Assembly: GCA_011037195.1 (NCBI GenBank)
Contig: JAAEAF010002581.1
Coordinates: 1 to 64,000 of the forward strand
DNA length: 64,000 nucleotides
Origin: Triatoma infestans
Lineage: Eukaryota > Arthropoda > Insecta > Hemiptera > Reduviidae
Direction: 5' to 3'
Positions 44,505 through 55,562 of this stretch are shown here, piece by piece. A program made the position numbers and the translations under genes. The notes beneath the pieces were generated by a model that ran no database searches, was not told the origin of the DNA, and saw only the letters and a list, made by a program, of their open reading frames with translations. Each line of letters opens with the position of its first letter. The stretch's first letter is position 1.

Positions 44505-45794
44505 CGAGGGTAGTTTGAAAAGTTCTCGGAATCACCGCTAGATGTCAGTGCTAGAGCAACGAAGTTCCCGCGCAATAATCACACATCCTTTGTGAGTGAA
44601 CACGTGGCGCGTCAGTGCTCTTGCTGCAGGAGAGTAGTGACGACTCTTGTTGTTGTTCCCGCGTAGTGATTTGTGACAATGGAAAAAACTGAGATTCGAG
44701 CAGTGATTAAGTACTTTGTAAAGAAAGGTATGAAAGCAAAGGAAATTCATGCCGACTTTCAGAACACACTGGGGGACTCTGCTCCTTCATATTCAACTGT
44801 TGCCAAGTGGACCAGCGAGTTTAAATTTGGTCGGGAGAGCTTAGATGATGATCCGCGTAGTGGACGGCCAAAAAGTGCTACGACCCCAGAATTTATCGCA
44901 AAACTGCATAAAATGGTCATGGAGGATCGTCGACTGAAAGTGCGAGAGATTGCTGAAGCTATAGGGATGTCATCTGAACGGGTATATCACATTTTAACCG
45001 AAGAATTAGGAATGAAAAAATTATCGGCAAGATGGGTGCCGCGGCTCTTGACATTGGACCATAAACGCACCAGATTGGAAATGTCCGAACAAAGTCTGGC
45101 CCGTTTTCAGCGCAACCAACAAGATTTTTTGCGCCGGTTTGTGACTACAGATGAAACTTGGGTCCACTACTATACCCCAGAGACAAAACAGCAGTCAAAG
45201 CAGTGGAAACATGCTGAGTCACCACCACCAAAGAAAGCAAAGGCAGTACGTTCGGCCGGAAAGGTCATGGCCTCAGTTTTCTGGGATGTAAAAGGCATTC
45301 TGCTGATAGATTATCTTCCTACTGGCCAAACAATTACGGGGCAATACTATGCAAACCTCCTAGACCAACTACAGGAAAAGATACGCGAAAAAAGGCCTGG
45401 TTTGGCAAGGAAGAAAGTCATCTTTCATCAGGACAACGCCCGCCCGCACACAAGTGTTATTGCCATGGCAAAACTTCATGAACTGTGATACGAATTGTTG
45501 CCACATCCACCTTATTCACCTGATTTGGCACCATCAGATTTTCATCTCTTCCCCAAGCTGAAAATTTTCCTCGGTGGACGGAGATTTCCTACAACGGAAG
45601 AACTGACAGCCGAATTGGAGAGGTACTTTGCAGGCCTGGAGGAATCTCATTTTCGAGATGGGATAAAGGCATTGGAACATCGCTGGACCAAATGCATTAG
45701 TCTACAGGGAGACTATGTTGAAAAATAAAAGCAGTTCCACCGAGGTAAGACACTTCTTTCTAGTACATTCCGAGAACTTTTCAAACCACCCTCG
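44505..45794 (+). mobile_element. Near-complete mariner transposon
   Basis: It is 1290 bp, the normal length for the family. The TIRs begin CGAGGGTAGTTTGAAAAGTT at 44505 and the inverse ends at 45794 with one mismatch in about 27 bp. TA lies on both sides (44503-44504, 45795-45796). It belongs to a different subfamily from the two deletion derivatives. It sits just before a non-LTR remnant. Confidence 0.96.
44679..45728 (+). pseudogene. Mariner transposase, full length with one in-frame stop
   Basis: The frame covers 349 codons from the ATG at 44679, the expected mariner length. Residues ~1-110 form the paired helix-turn-helix DNA-binding region (EIRAVIKYFVKKGMKAKEIH; then VREIAEAIGMSSERVYHIL). 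The catalytic triad is complete: D158 in TTDETWVHYY (45150), D252 in HQDNARPHTS (45432), and D287 in PDLAPSDFHLFP (45537), giving the D,D34D spacing of true mariners. The only visible lesion is TGA at 45486-45488, at a position where a C-to-T change of CGA would explain it. Such CpG decay is common. The product would end 18 codons before the third aspartate and be inactive. I chose the ATG at 44679 because the upstream codon is GTG and the TIR/UTR spacing fits. Confidence 0.95.
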
Positions 45795-45829
45795 TAGATG
45801 CATAAGCCAGCTTTGCATCTGACATACAA

Positions 45830-46815
45830 AAATGTTTTTCCGATACCAAGTACATGCTGGCAGCGAATATCGACCTAACCAATGCCTACAATAATGTCGA
45901 CATTTCAGAACTAATAGATGAAATAATTAAATTAGGCGTGCCGCCAAGAATGATCAGACATATCTACAATCTCCTTTCCTTCCGTTCCATCACAGTTCGT
46001 CATTTCGGCTAATTTAATGGTCCCCATTTGGGATTGCCGCAAGTGGCTGGACTAATCCGTTGCTCTTCAGCATCTATACAGCCGATCTCCACACTGTTAT
46101 AGTAGACGATGTTTGTTATATCATATGCAGATGATATCATTCTCTTTACCCAAGAGCGTACGTTAGAAGAAGCTAAAAGCATTTACTCGTGGACATTTAT
46201 TGATCCTTCTTTCCTCATCCTGGACAACATAAATATGATAAACAAGTTAAACTTCAATGGTGTATCAGTCTGGATAATATGGGTGAAGGGTCACTCTGGG
46301 TTTTATGGTAATGAGAAGAAGGATCTTGGAGCAAAACTGGCCATCCTACAGCAATCCCCAAACTTGGTTTCACTATCTGCATCTGACGTTAAAAACTATT
46401 ATAAAAGACTTATGCTACCAGAAATGGGAAGAATTTTATGGACATACGTCACTCATAAAAGGAAAATTCTTCAACCCATACAAGCTTCTATACCTAAAAA
46501 ACCTTGTTATCATAACTATTCCGAAAATAGAAAATTCTACAATACAATAAGCAGGCTTCGTTTTAATCATAATTATCACCTAGCCCGCATAGAGATCTCA
46601 ACAAACAGTATGTCCGTGTGATCAGGAAACGATAGCTGATGCTAATCATGTAATACTAGCCTGTCAAAAATATACAATCGATAGAGAGCGGCTGTGGAAA
46701 TCGTTAATACAAACAAATTGTCCATTACCATCAAACTTACACACGATTCTGAACTATAACAAACACGATATATATTTAGAATTGTACAGATTCATAAAAA
46801 CTAACAATATAACTG
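45830..46815 (+). pseudogene. Non-LTR retrotransposon remnant with RT and RNase H pieces
   Basis: The segment 45840-46010 reads MLAANIDLTNAYNNVDISEL and LGVPPRMIRHIYNLL, an RT palm segment, followed by worn GLPQ text at 46034. The frame 46109-46621 begins with SYADDIILFTQE (the RT Asp pair) and within 40 residues passes into IIWVKGHSGFYGNEKKDLG (RNase H). The region between is therefore deleted. Then come IPKKPCYHNY, ISRLRFNHNY and, after a frame change near 46615, CDQETIADANHVILAC (knuckle). The ORF ends near 46818, followed by a (CA)n patch. It belongs to the RNase H-bearing Jockey/I-like groups. Confidence 0.8.
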
Positions 46816-47104
46816 TCTAAACACATACACTCAACCTCACACACACACACACACTCACAAATTAATAGAAAATTTCTATTAAAGTTTCCTTTAAAATAGT
46901 TTTCTTATTAAAATTTCAATCTAAATAATTTTTATTTATCATTAATTTATAAAGATATTTAATTTTTAATACGGGTAAACATAATAAGGTACATTAATTA
47001 AACTAAAAACAGTTAATTATCTTTATATAATTACGTCATGGCTATCCGCTGCGTACAGAGGCCATCAAAAGAGAGAGAGAGAAAAAAAAATCACTTTATT
47101 GGGC

Positions 47105-47278
47105 GGGGGCGGGTTTAATGTAGTGGTTATGAGCATGGACTTGTAACTGGGAGGTCCCCAGATATAATCGCTAAATTTTATAATCGTATAAAAAATGTTA
47201 ATAGTAAATTAGGTGCTTCCGCCCCTGTCTATGACACCTAATTTGGTACTTGGATGTTAAGCCCGCCTGAAAAAAAAA
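47105..47278 (+). mobile_element. Possible SINE of a third tRNA-like type
   Basis: GGGTTTAATGTAGTGGTTAT at 47111 followed by 'gcatggacttgtaactgggaggtcccc' resembles a tRNA head with a worn B box. The element closes with 'taagcccgcctg' and an A run, and the first and last words (gcgggtt.. / ..aagcccgcc) are inversely related. A single copy, so family status is unproven. Confidence 0.45.
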
Positions 47279-47637
47279 GCATTCACTAAAAAAAAAAAAA
47301 AAAATAAAGATTTGCCACTGAATGGATGATTCTTCTTGACCGTAATTAACATGGTAGAAGAGAATAGTGGGATTTGGCTTAGAAAATAATACAATAACAA
47401 TTTTGCTTTATGTTTCAACAAATATATCCTCTTTTACTGACGCATCGAAAAATATATAAATATTCTAATATTTAAATCATGACGCTTAACGTTGAAACAA
47501 TGAGTGAATTTTACAACAAATTATGCTGAAGTGTGTTTTGAAGTTTTTCCACTTACTAATTTGTACAATGTTTGTCATGTTTGAAATGTTAATATATATT
47601 CTTTTTTTTATGCCTCGGAAAAGGCAATATATTTGAA
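47279..47637. other. Unassigned stretch
   Basis: AT-rich. A15-18 tract at 47290. Confidence 0.5.
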
Positions 47638-48203
47638 TATGTGGATAGGTCCGCAATGCTGGATAAAATCTGATATTTTATCCGTCGTACCGTATATATT
47701 CCTTTTATTCCTGACCGGTTTCGGATTTTCATCTATCGTTAGAGCAAAGTAACCAAGTTCCTGTAGGGAAATCACTTCAACGCAATGTTTCTTTTACACT
47801 CGACACTTGTTGGTTTGTTGATGTATGTTATGACTGTGCCGGAGGTTATAAGGTTATATTACTATGTTTGTGTGTTTAATGACAAAATGGAATTATTATA
47901 AATTATGATTAGACATTAGAAAATAGTGTATAATAAATAGCATGTTTTGAAGAATAGTTTATAATTAAATTTTAATAGTGTTGTTAAGTATGCTCAGTGT
48001 TTTATCAAGTCATTTTTATTAGGGGGAGGGGTTAAGAAATTTCAGGAGTATACTATACTAATAATAATTGATAAAGTTTAAAGAAAGGCAATGCAAAGTT
48101 TTGAAAGGCATAGTCAAAAGCTTGTAAAAATAATAAATAAATCCGAAACCGGTCAGGGAATAAAAGGAATTTGCATGCTACAACGGATAAAATACCAGAC
48201 AAT
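47638..48203. mobile_element. Second inverted-arm Penelope-like element
   Basis: The left arm (47638-47830) matches 12886-13065, and the core (47830-48110) matches the inverse of 13380-13640 ('ataaatagcatgttttgaagaat', 'atgctcagtgttttatcaagtca'). The right arm is reduced to 'tccgaaaccggtcagg' and 'tgctacaacggataaaatacca' (48140-48203). The two copies share the same outer right border (ataccaga), supporting a real element end. Confidence 0.65.
47711..47748 (-). ncRNA. Decayed hammerhead-like motif
   Basis: On the minus strand CTAACGA (47736-47742) replaces CTGACGA, so the invariant G5 is lost. GAAACCGGTC is intact. It is unlikely to be catalytic. Confidence 0.4.
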
Positions 48204-48329
48204 ATATTTGTCGATAGGTTGGCAGAATTATAGTTGTTTTATTTTCAAAGACCAAATCTCACTATTCTATTCTACCATTTGCCACTAACTTTGCAAAATC
48301 ATTATATTTCTAATGATAATAACTTTATT

Positions 48330-48530
48330 GACCCTAGGATGGCATATTGGATGACGCGGGTGGCAGGTGGCCTCGAGGAAGTGCCCAGGTTGCGGTGTTT
48401 ACAGAATCTGGAAAATTATTTGTGGTGGATCGGTATTAGACAATGGAGAAGAGGAGCAAGTGATTTAGGGGAGCCTGCATGATTTGCTGAAGGAGGCCAA
48501 TGTCCACTTCGGGACCCTAAAACCTAGAGA
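48330..48530 (+). pseudogene. RTE-like 3' end, strongly decayed
   Basis: The plus frame 48340-48482 includes GIRQWRRGASDLGE, and the next frame gives 'kEANVHFGT'-like text. This is the RTE tail pattern (GxRxWRRxAxDRxEW..EA..HFG). It differs from the 28 kb and 42 kb copies, so it is probably a separate subfamily. Confidence 0.65.
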
Positions 48531-48975
48531 AAGAAAGAAAGGATAGCTTTATCATGATGAAAAATGTACGTACATTTTTTAGAAGGACATCATTTAGAAT
48601 TTAATTTTAGAGTCGTCGCAAGGAATGAACAATGAGGATTTATGCTGTTTGCGTAATTTTGGGCGATGGACGTTTACCATTACGTTGCCGTTTGCTTAGA
48701 TGCTTAATTGCTAATCTGATGTTTCGGAAAAAAGCAATTAAGCAAACATCACTTCTTTAAATATCTACAAAATTTTGATTTTAATTACTAGATTTCTCTT
48801 TATTTATTATGTTTTTAATAAATGTAATAATTATAACAGTATTGTACGTAGTATTCGGTTTTCTTTTCTTTAGAGGCAATATTGATTTTTTGTAAGATGA
48901 TTTATTTGTTTTATTACTGTTTATGATTGCTTATTTATAACCACTTTAAATTGTATTTAGTTTATTTTTGTTTTT
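48531..48975. other. Unassigned stretch
   Basis: A short imperfect inverted repeat (gtttgcttagatgcttaattgc / gcaattaagcaaac, 48678-48746) is the only structure noticed. Confidence 0.45.
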
Positions 48976-49967
48976 ACTTTCTCTTACTCCTAGTAAGAGG
49001 AAGTATTGTAATCGTGACAAATTTTCGATATCGAGTTTTCACCGGAAATATCCGTTTTAGGTCCCCTGAGGCCAAAAAAGTGGTTTTTAGCAAATGGTCT
49101 GTGTGTGTGTGTGTATGTGAACAGCATAGCTCAAAAACGAAAAACCGTAGAAAACTGAAACTTAATATTCCGTTTAGGTATCACCATGCGATCTGACTGT
49201 GCGTTATCTGTCAAAATTCCTCAACCGGAAGTACCACTTTACTAGTTGACTTTTTTACTTTTTTGCGTTTTTCTCAAAAATGGCTCAAGGATTTTCTTTA
49301 AACTTGATACATCAACTACATATACAAGGAGCTACAACTTTTATTTGAAACATTTCTCTGGGAAAATTGATTTAAGGGCCCTTCTGGGGGAGGGGTGGGG
49401 TTAGGTTACCCTCTAAAGTGCTATTTCAGGTTATTACACAATTCGGTCATTTAAATAATGTTAATTAGAATTAAATATGTTGTTGAAATTCCGAGTTTGG
49501 GAAAAATCGGAAAACCGGAAGTGCTTTTGTTTTAACACTTTACTAAATATGATTTTTTCACTTTTTCGCGATTTTCTCAAAAATGGCCCCTACGATTTTC
49601 TTGAAACTACACATATAAACTAAAAATTCAAAGATCTACAACTTTTATATAAAACATTTCTCTGGGAAAATTCATTTAAGGGCATTTTTGTGGGAGGGGA
49701 GGGGTTCAGGTTTCCTTTAAAGTGCTATCATAGTTGATTATACAACTCTATCATCCAAATGAAATTAATTAGAAAGAAATAGTTGGCCAAAATTCCGGGT
49801 GTGAAGAAAATCAGTAAACAGGAAGTGCGCATTTACTGAACAGTTTTTTCAGTTTTCGATGAATTTCGTTAAATTTGGTACACAAACTATAAAAAAATTT
49901 GTCAATTATAATTTTGAGAACAGGAGTAAGAGAAAGTTGTGTGAGTGTTTCACACCAGATTTTTTTA
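48976..49967 (+). repeat. Repeat A copy 7, full length, first unit of a dimer
   Basis: The 5' hairpin (tactttctcttactcc-tagtaagagg) is at 48975-49003, (tg)n at 49098-49116, and sub-repeat starts (ccggaagt) at 49224, 49514 and 49817. G-rich blocks lie at 49385-49402 and 49690-49710. The 3' end with the gtgtga/tcacac hairpin is at 49936-49957. This is the best copy for a consensus. Confidence 0.95.
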
Positions 49968-50987
49968 CTTTCTCTTACTCCTCTAGTAAGAGGAAGTATT
50001 GTAATCGTGTCAAATTTTCGATATTGAGTTTTCACCGGAAATAACCGTTTTGAGGTCCCCTGAGCCCAAAAAAGTGGTTTTTAGCAAATGATCTGTGTGT
50101 GTGTGTATATATGTGAGCAGCATAGCTCAAAAACGAAAAATCGTAGAAAGTTTAAACTTGATATTCCGTTTAGGTATCACCATAGTATCCGACAGTGGGT
50201 CATCTGTCAAAATTCCTCAACGTCAAAATTCCTCAACCGGTAGTACCACTTTACTAGTTGTTTTTTTTACGTTTTTGCGATTTTCTCAAAAATAGCTCCA
50301 ACGATTTTCTTCAAACTTGGTATATCAACTACACATACTAACAGCTACAACTTTTATTTGTAACATTTCTCTGGGAAATTTCATTTAAGGGCACTTATGG
50401 GGGAAGCGTGGGGTTTGGTTTTCATCTAAAGTGCTATTTCAATTTATTAGACAATTCTATCATCTAAATAATATTAATTAAAATTAAATATGTTGTTGAA
50501 ATTACGAGTTTGAAAAAATGGGATAACCGGAAATGCGTTTACTTTACCATTTTACTAAATGATTTTTTTTCACTTTTTCACGATTTTCTCAAAAATGACT
50601 CCGACGATTTTCTTGAAACTTTCTATATAAACTAAACATACAAAGATCTATAACTTTTATTTAAAACGATTCTCTGGGAAAATTTGTTTAAGGGCATTTT
50701 TGGAGGAGGGGTGGGGTTATAGCTTCCTCTAAAGTGGTATCGTAGTTGACTTTACAATTCTATCAACCAACCAAAATTAATTAGAAATAAATAGATGGCC
50801 TAAATTCCAAGTTTTATGAAAATTTGTAAACCGGAAGTGCGCTTTTACTGAACAGTTTTTTCAGTTTTCGACGAATTTCGTTATATTTGGTACACAAACT
50901 ATAAGCCCTTATATAGTTAATTATAATTTTGAGAACAGGAGTAGGAGAAAGTTGTGTGAGTGTTTCACACCAGATTTTTTTTCTATT
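49968..50987 (+). repeat. Repeat A copy 8, full length, second unit of the dimer
   Basis: It follows copy 7 head to tail: the T run ending copy 7 is directly followed by actttctcttactcc. Sub-repeats start at 50236, 50525 and 50828. A ~16 bp local duplication (tcaaaattcctcaac) lies at 50207-50238. It differs from copy 7 at many sites, so the dimer is not a recent duplication. Confidence 0.95.
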
Positions 50988-51629
50988 TCTATTTTATTCA
51001 TATTTTATTTACGCATCAGATCTACATCAGATATATTTTTCAGTTTAATTGATGAGAATATTGTGCACTCTGCTGGTGGACTCTAGTCCAAGCAAATGTG
51101 TCCGTTTTTGGATTATTTTTTTTTTTTCATGTTTATATAAAGAACAAATTATAAACCTTTATTATTATTTACTGTATTTCAGGGACAGATAAGGGAGAGC
51201 TAATTAAAAGAAACTTCAAAGAATTAAAAATTGAGAAAAATGCAATCATATACATAATTGAGCTTTAGATTGGGGTAGAGTAAGTATTTATTAATAAAGA
51301 ATAACTCAATTATCAGTACAGTGTTTATTTTTACAATGCTATCTTACTTGAGGAAGGAAGAAACCAAAGCGATGTCAGATAGAATAATCTGATATCAACT
51401 AACCCAGTTAGATAGAATATGACTAACTGTGCAATTATAACTAATAAACAAACTATTAGTGGAAGTGACGTTATAAAAAAAAAAAAAATTAAGTTCGGTC
51501 TGAATAATTCTAATTACATAAATACTTAGTTACTTAATAGATACTTAGTATCTGATTAATAATTACGCGCACCTATTTTCGTTTCTCTACAACTTTCATA
51601 CCTTTCTCAGACTATTAGCGCAAAATCTC
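50988..51629. other. Unassigned stretch
   Basis: AT-rich, no features. Confidence 0.5.
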
Positions 51630-51862
51630 CCTTGGTGATAATCAAACGGTATGTCAAGTTTGAACTGTCTGTGATGTTTCATTTTTTGAACTATGCTGTT
51701 CAGATATATATCTGTACACTCAGTAACCCACCACCATTTTTTGTAAAAACCATTTCTTCGAAATCAGGGAATCTCAAAACATAAAACTCAGAAAACTCAG
51801 TATAGAAAATTTGATACGATCTCAATACATCCTCTTACCAACGACAGTAAGAAAAAGTAAAA
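51630..51862 (-). repeat. Repeat A 5' end, diverged
   Basis: Minus orientation: 'tgaactatgctgttcagatat' (51697), 'aaaaccatttcttcgaaatcagg', 'aatttgatacgatctcaatacatcctcttacc' (51807-51840). Only the first ~230 bp of the family are present. Confidence 0.7.
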
Positions 51863-52440
51863 TGAGTAAATGGAAAAGTGACTGATAACCGTGAAGTTGG
51901 AGCGCGAGGATGATACCGGATGTTAAACCATGGGTGGCTCCGCAGACATGGGAGGTTGGATTTTACTAGACACAAGCACTGAGTGGGATCCTTAAAATAT
52001 CTCCACAGAATGGATGTTGCAGCGGAGCCGGGTTGTTTATATTGTTCCAATACGATGGACGACACAGCTCATACAATCTTCATCTGCGGGAAATGGGGAA
52101 GGGCAAGGAGAAAGCTTGAGGGGACAGTATATTACTGAGGGAAAGAAATTTTATAGGAAACATATTGGAGGCGGAGAAGGATTGAAATAGGATTGGTTTT
52201 ATTTTATCCAGAAGGTTCTGCCAAAATAAAAAAGAAGGGTCATAGGCAAGCGGATTAGTAAAGGCAGAAGAAATTGGGAGTTGGATGTCATGATGGTTAG
52301 GAGTGCACTCTGAAATGAGGGCTAAGAAACGGGGAAGTAATGTGTCAGGCTTTTCGACAAGAGGGGTGGTGTTTTTGGAGGTTGAGAGTCCCACATGATC
52401 GGAGAACATTAATTTTTTAAACCTTCCGTAAAATAAAAGA
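51863..52440 (+). pseudogene. Non-LTR retrotransposon C-terminus (R1/Jockey-like)
   Basis: The plus strand reads YLHRMDVAAEPGCLYCSNTM then DDTAHTIFICGKW at about 52000-52095. This is the CxxC..H..C knuckle at the end of R1/Jockey-type ORF2 proteins. Weaker text follows with stops. Everything upstream is missing because repeat A abuts it at 51862. Confidence 0.75.
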
Positions 52441-52490
52441 AGAAAAAAAAAGCTATTTACCCGTATAATCATTAAACAGAGATACAAAAT

Positions 52491-52740
52491 AATTTTTTAA
52501 TCTGATATAAACAGCCAGCAAATAATTTACTGAAAATCTATAACAGTTCTTGAATGATCAAAAATTCATGAATTTCGAAAAATAAAAGAAACACCTACAT
52601 ATTATATATCAGGAGAAAATAATATTTTTTTTTAATAAATAAAATAGAAAAAAGAATAATATATAAAGAAAAAAAAAAAAAAACAACTGAAACTGGAAAT
52701 ATATCTCTCTTGCCGACCAACAGACCTGAAGACTTCTCTT
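52491..52740. other. Unassigned AT-rich stretch
   Basis: Contains an A-rich tract at 52655-52684. Nothing else. Confidence 0.5.
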
Positions 52741-52920
52741 GAGTCTCCTGTTTTAATACGCGGTCTTAGTGGTGGGGCATTTCTCAGTGTTATGTTGGCA
52801 GCACGCTGTTATGGCCCGCCAGCCCTTGCGGCAGGAAAATTCAAAATCAGTCTACCACAAGAACGAGTGTAGTACGGTGTATCCGAGGCTAGTGCTTTAT
52901 TTCAACGCGGCTCGGCTTCT
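52741..52920. other. GC-rich island of unknown nature
   Basis: About 180 bp of near 50% GC with several CpGs (tacgcggtc, cccgccagcc, ttgcggcagg, tatccgagg, caacgcggctcgg) inside a region that is otherwise ~80% AT. The plus strand has an open frame 52769-52975 beginning at GTG, with MARQPLRQENSKS inside; no domain is recognised. A first exon/promoter or a worn unrecognised element are both possible. Confidence 0.4.
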
Positions 52921-55357
52921 TTTTATTTTTATTTTTTGTTTTTATTTTTTTTTTAAAACAAAACTACAATTTTAATAAAAATAATTGAAAAAAAATGACT
53001 TCTTTTTAAATAAAAGTGATTTTCATATTTATTTTTTTATTAGCTTAGGTAAATTAATTTTTTGTTTATTTATTTATTTATTTTTTTACTTAAATTATTG
53101 CCGTAAGTATAGAATTTCAATTTTAAATTATTTTTATATAGTTTACATTTTTTTAAATTTCAGTAATATTTAAGTAAATACATTTAATTGATACGTTTTT
53201 TATTTGAATATAAAAAAAAAACTGTTAGATTTAGTCCAATCAGATTTGCATTTTAAAATTTTTAATTAAGTTTTTTGTCTTTTCAATTTTTTTTTTTTTT
53301 TTCAACCTACGATACATTGTACATAGTTCGAGCTGTAATTTTATTTGATAATAAAATTTTACACAGTCTAAAAAGTATAATATTATTTATTAATATTTTT
53401 TTAATAAATTATGGTTGAACTACTTTCCATGGATATTGTTATCCACATGAAGAATTTTTGTTTTATTTATTTATTTATTTATTTGAAATTTACAATTACA
53501 TTAAAAATACAATAAATAAATAAATAAATATAAGGAATGTATAAATTACAATTTTTAACTATAAATTTTTGCATTATTTATAAATATAGACGATTTTTAT
53601 GTACATATGATTATTATTATTATTATTTTCCAACAAATTATTCGCCAATAAAATTTGGAAAAAAATTTTATCAATCAACAGCAATTTAAAACCTAAAAAG
53701 TCAAATATAAATTTATGGTAATTAATCATGTTATCTATTTTTGACAATCCCCAAATAATGTTTTAGTCTTTGTAAAATATTTGTCTAAAAATATAACTAT
53801 TCAAACATTTTCAACGGCCGTCTGCCGCTGAGAAATTATTGTTATGAGGAATAAACTACTTAAAAACCTATTTTAATTACATCCACGAGATATTTATGAT
53901 TTGATTGTATTAGATCAAATTAAAAAACTTGATTTACTCAATAGTAGATCCATATTTTTATTAAACTCAAAAGAAAAGATCTTATACTTCATTTAAAATT
54001 AATTTAAACGCTTTTCAGATTTAAACTTCATACTATAATAAGTTAATGCACAATTTGATAATTATTAAGTTTGAAGAAAATTAATGAAAAATCACAGTAA
54101 AGTTATAATTAAAGTTCAGGGGGAATATTTGAAGTTTATTATTATTAAGTTTAGGATTCCTGATTATTTATAGGATTTTGTTTTAAGACCCCAAAAAATG
54201 TTATTTAGGGGATTTTTTTTTTCCAATTATTTACGGATTAAGTGTAAAAAAAAAAAAATTGATGACACTTGTTGTTTAATAATGATTTTTTAATCATTTT
54301 GAATAATTTGTGATAATTTTAAACGATAATAAAAAATTATTTACAAAATAAAAACTAACTAAAAAAAATAATCCTTATATCAGTTACTTTTTTATTTTTA
54401 TTTTCCACAATTTGTTTTATGAAAAAAATTATGCAGTAAAATAAATAAATAATTATTTGAAAAATGTTCAATTCGAACATAATCTTTTGCATATTTTCAT
54501 AATTAAATTTCCATCTAAATGTTCCTATTTACATTATTTTTTTTTTTTTTCATTCTGGGATTGAGGGATACATATAAAAATAATAATAATTAATTTTTTT
54601 TTGTGCAGGTGATGAAATTATATTCTTATTATATCGTCAAAGTTACAATAAATTTTTTTATAATTATGCAATAGAAATTTCTAAATTCATTTTTCACCAT
54701 ATTTCTTACATTCGATTCGTTTAATTTAAACAATTATGAAAATAAAATTTTCTTTCTGTTAATTTGTTGCGTTTTTTATTTCCATAAATTTTAAGTGAGT
54801 TATATCATGTTTTCTACTAATAAAAGTATATGTAGAAAAGTATTTAATGTCCATTTAATTTTTTAAAAATATATAAATGCGGCAGACACAAAAAAAAAAT
54901 TTTTCCCAATTTGTAAGCTCTAAAACGAAAAGAAAATCAAAAAACAAAATTACAATTTTGATATATCCCAAATTTAATTATCGTTATACATTTTTCATAT
55001 AACAGAAGAAAGCTAAAGTTTGTGTTTCCTAATTACAAATTTGGATTAAGAAAAAGATTTGGTGTTAGCAGTGGAATCACGGGTTTATACCACTAAATTT
55101 GTTAATGAAACAAAATTATCGCTTTATAATTTTTTTTAAATTAAAGTATGTTTACTACAAATTAATTTAACTTTTTACCTTTTTTTTTTTTTATTATAAA
55201 CATTATTTAAAGCTGTACCAGTGGTTTAAGTAGCTTCAAATTACTTTACGATTTAATCCCCTTTCTACACCGCGTTGAGGTCTATTAATTTTTTTTTTTT
55301 TTAAAGCACTTCATATCAGACTTTTTAAAGTTGCATTTGAATTTTTTTTTTTTTTAA
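52921..55357. other. Long AT-rich stretch without repeats of the other families
   Basis: About 80% or more AT with many T and A runs. The only structure is (TTTA)n at 53461-53484 and (AAAT)n at 53511-53530, which are mutually inverted. No coding frame. It could be an intron or intergenic DNA. Confidence 0.55.
53461..53530. repeat. Inverted pair of (TTTA)n and (TAAA)n microsatellites
   Basis: Six TTTA units and five AAAT units are separated by about 26 bp. The two tracts are reverse complements and could form a hairpin. Confidence 0.8.
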
Positions 55358-55562
55358 TTTAAGGCGCTTTAATAACATGTATGTTTATTGGTGCCCGGAG
55401 CCTTTTCAGTGCACTGTCGGCCCGGACAGTGTTCTCACGTTACAGACAAAACTGTCAATCATCGGACAGTGAGCTGTAGAAGCTCCTAGGAAGAGAAAAT
55501 CTAAGGGGCAGGTGATTCGAATCCGGGATCTCCTCTTGGAAATCCAGTGCGTTAAATAAGTA
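55358..55562 (-). mobile_element. tRNA-derived SINE (family 1), head truncated
   Basis: The minus strand has a B box 'cggattcgaatca' (55513-55525) and the body through 'gcgccttaaat' and an A tail (T run at 55339-55355). The A box side is cut off at about 55562. Confidence 0.85.

Noticed and set aside
48976..49967. Repeat A as a classical TIR transposon
   Set aside because: The inverted repeat is subterminal on one side (27 bases lie outside it in every copy) and no consistent target duplication was seen, so a Helentron-type origin is preferred, without proof.
48976..50987. CRISPR-like or satellite array
   Set aside because: Repeats are ~290 bp and ~1 kb with no short unique spacers, dispersed in both orientations; it is eukaryotic mobile DNA.
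52080..52487. Minus-strand frame of 135 codons
   Set aside because: It is antisense to the retroelement C-terminus and has no recognisable domain.
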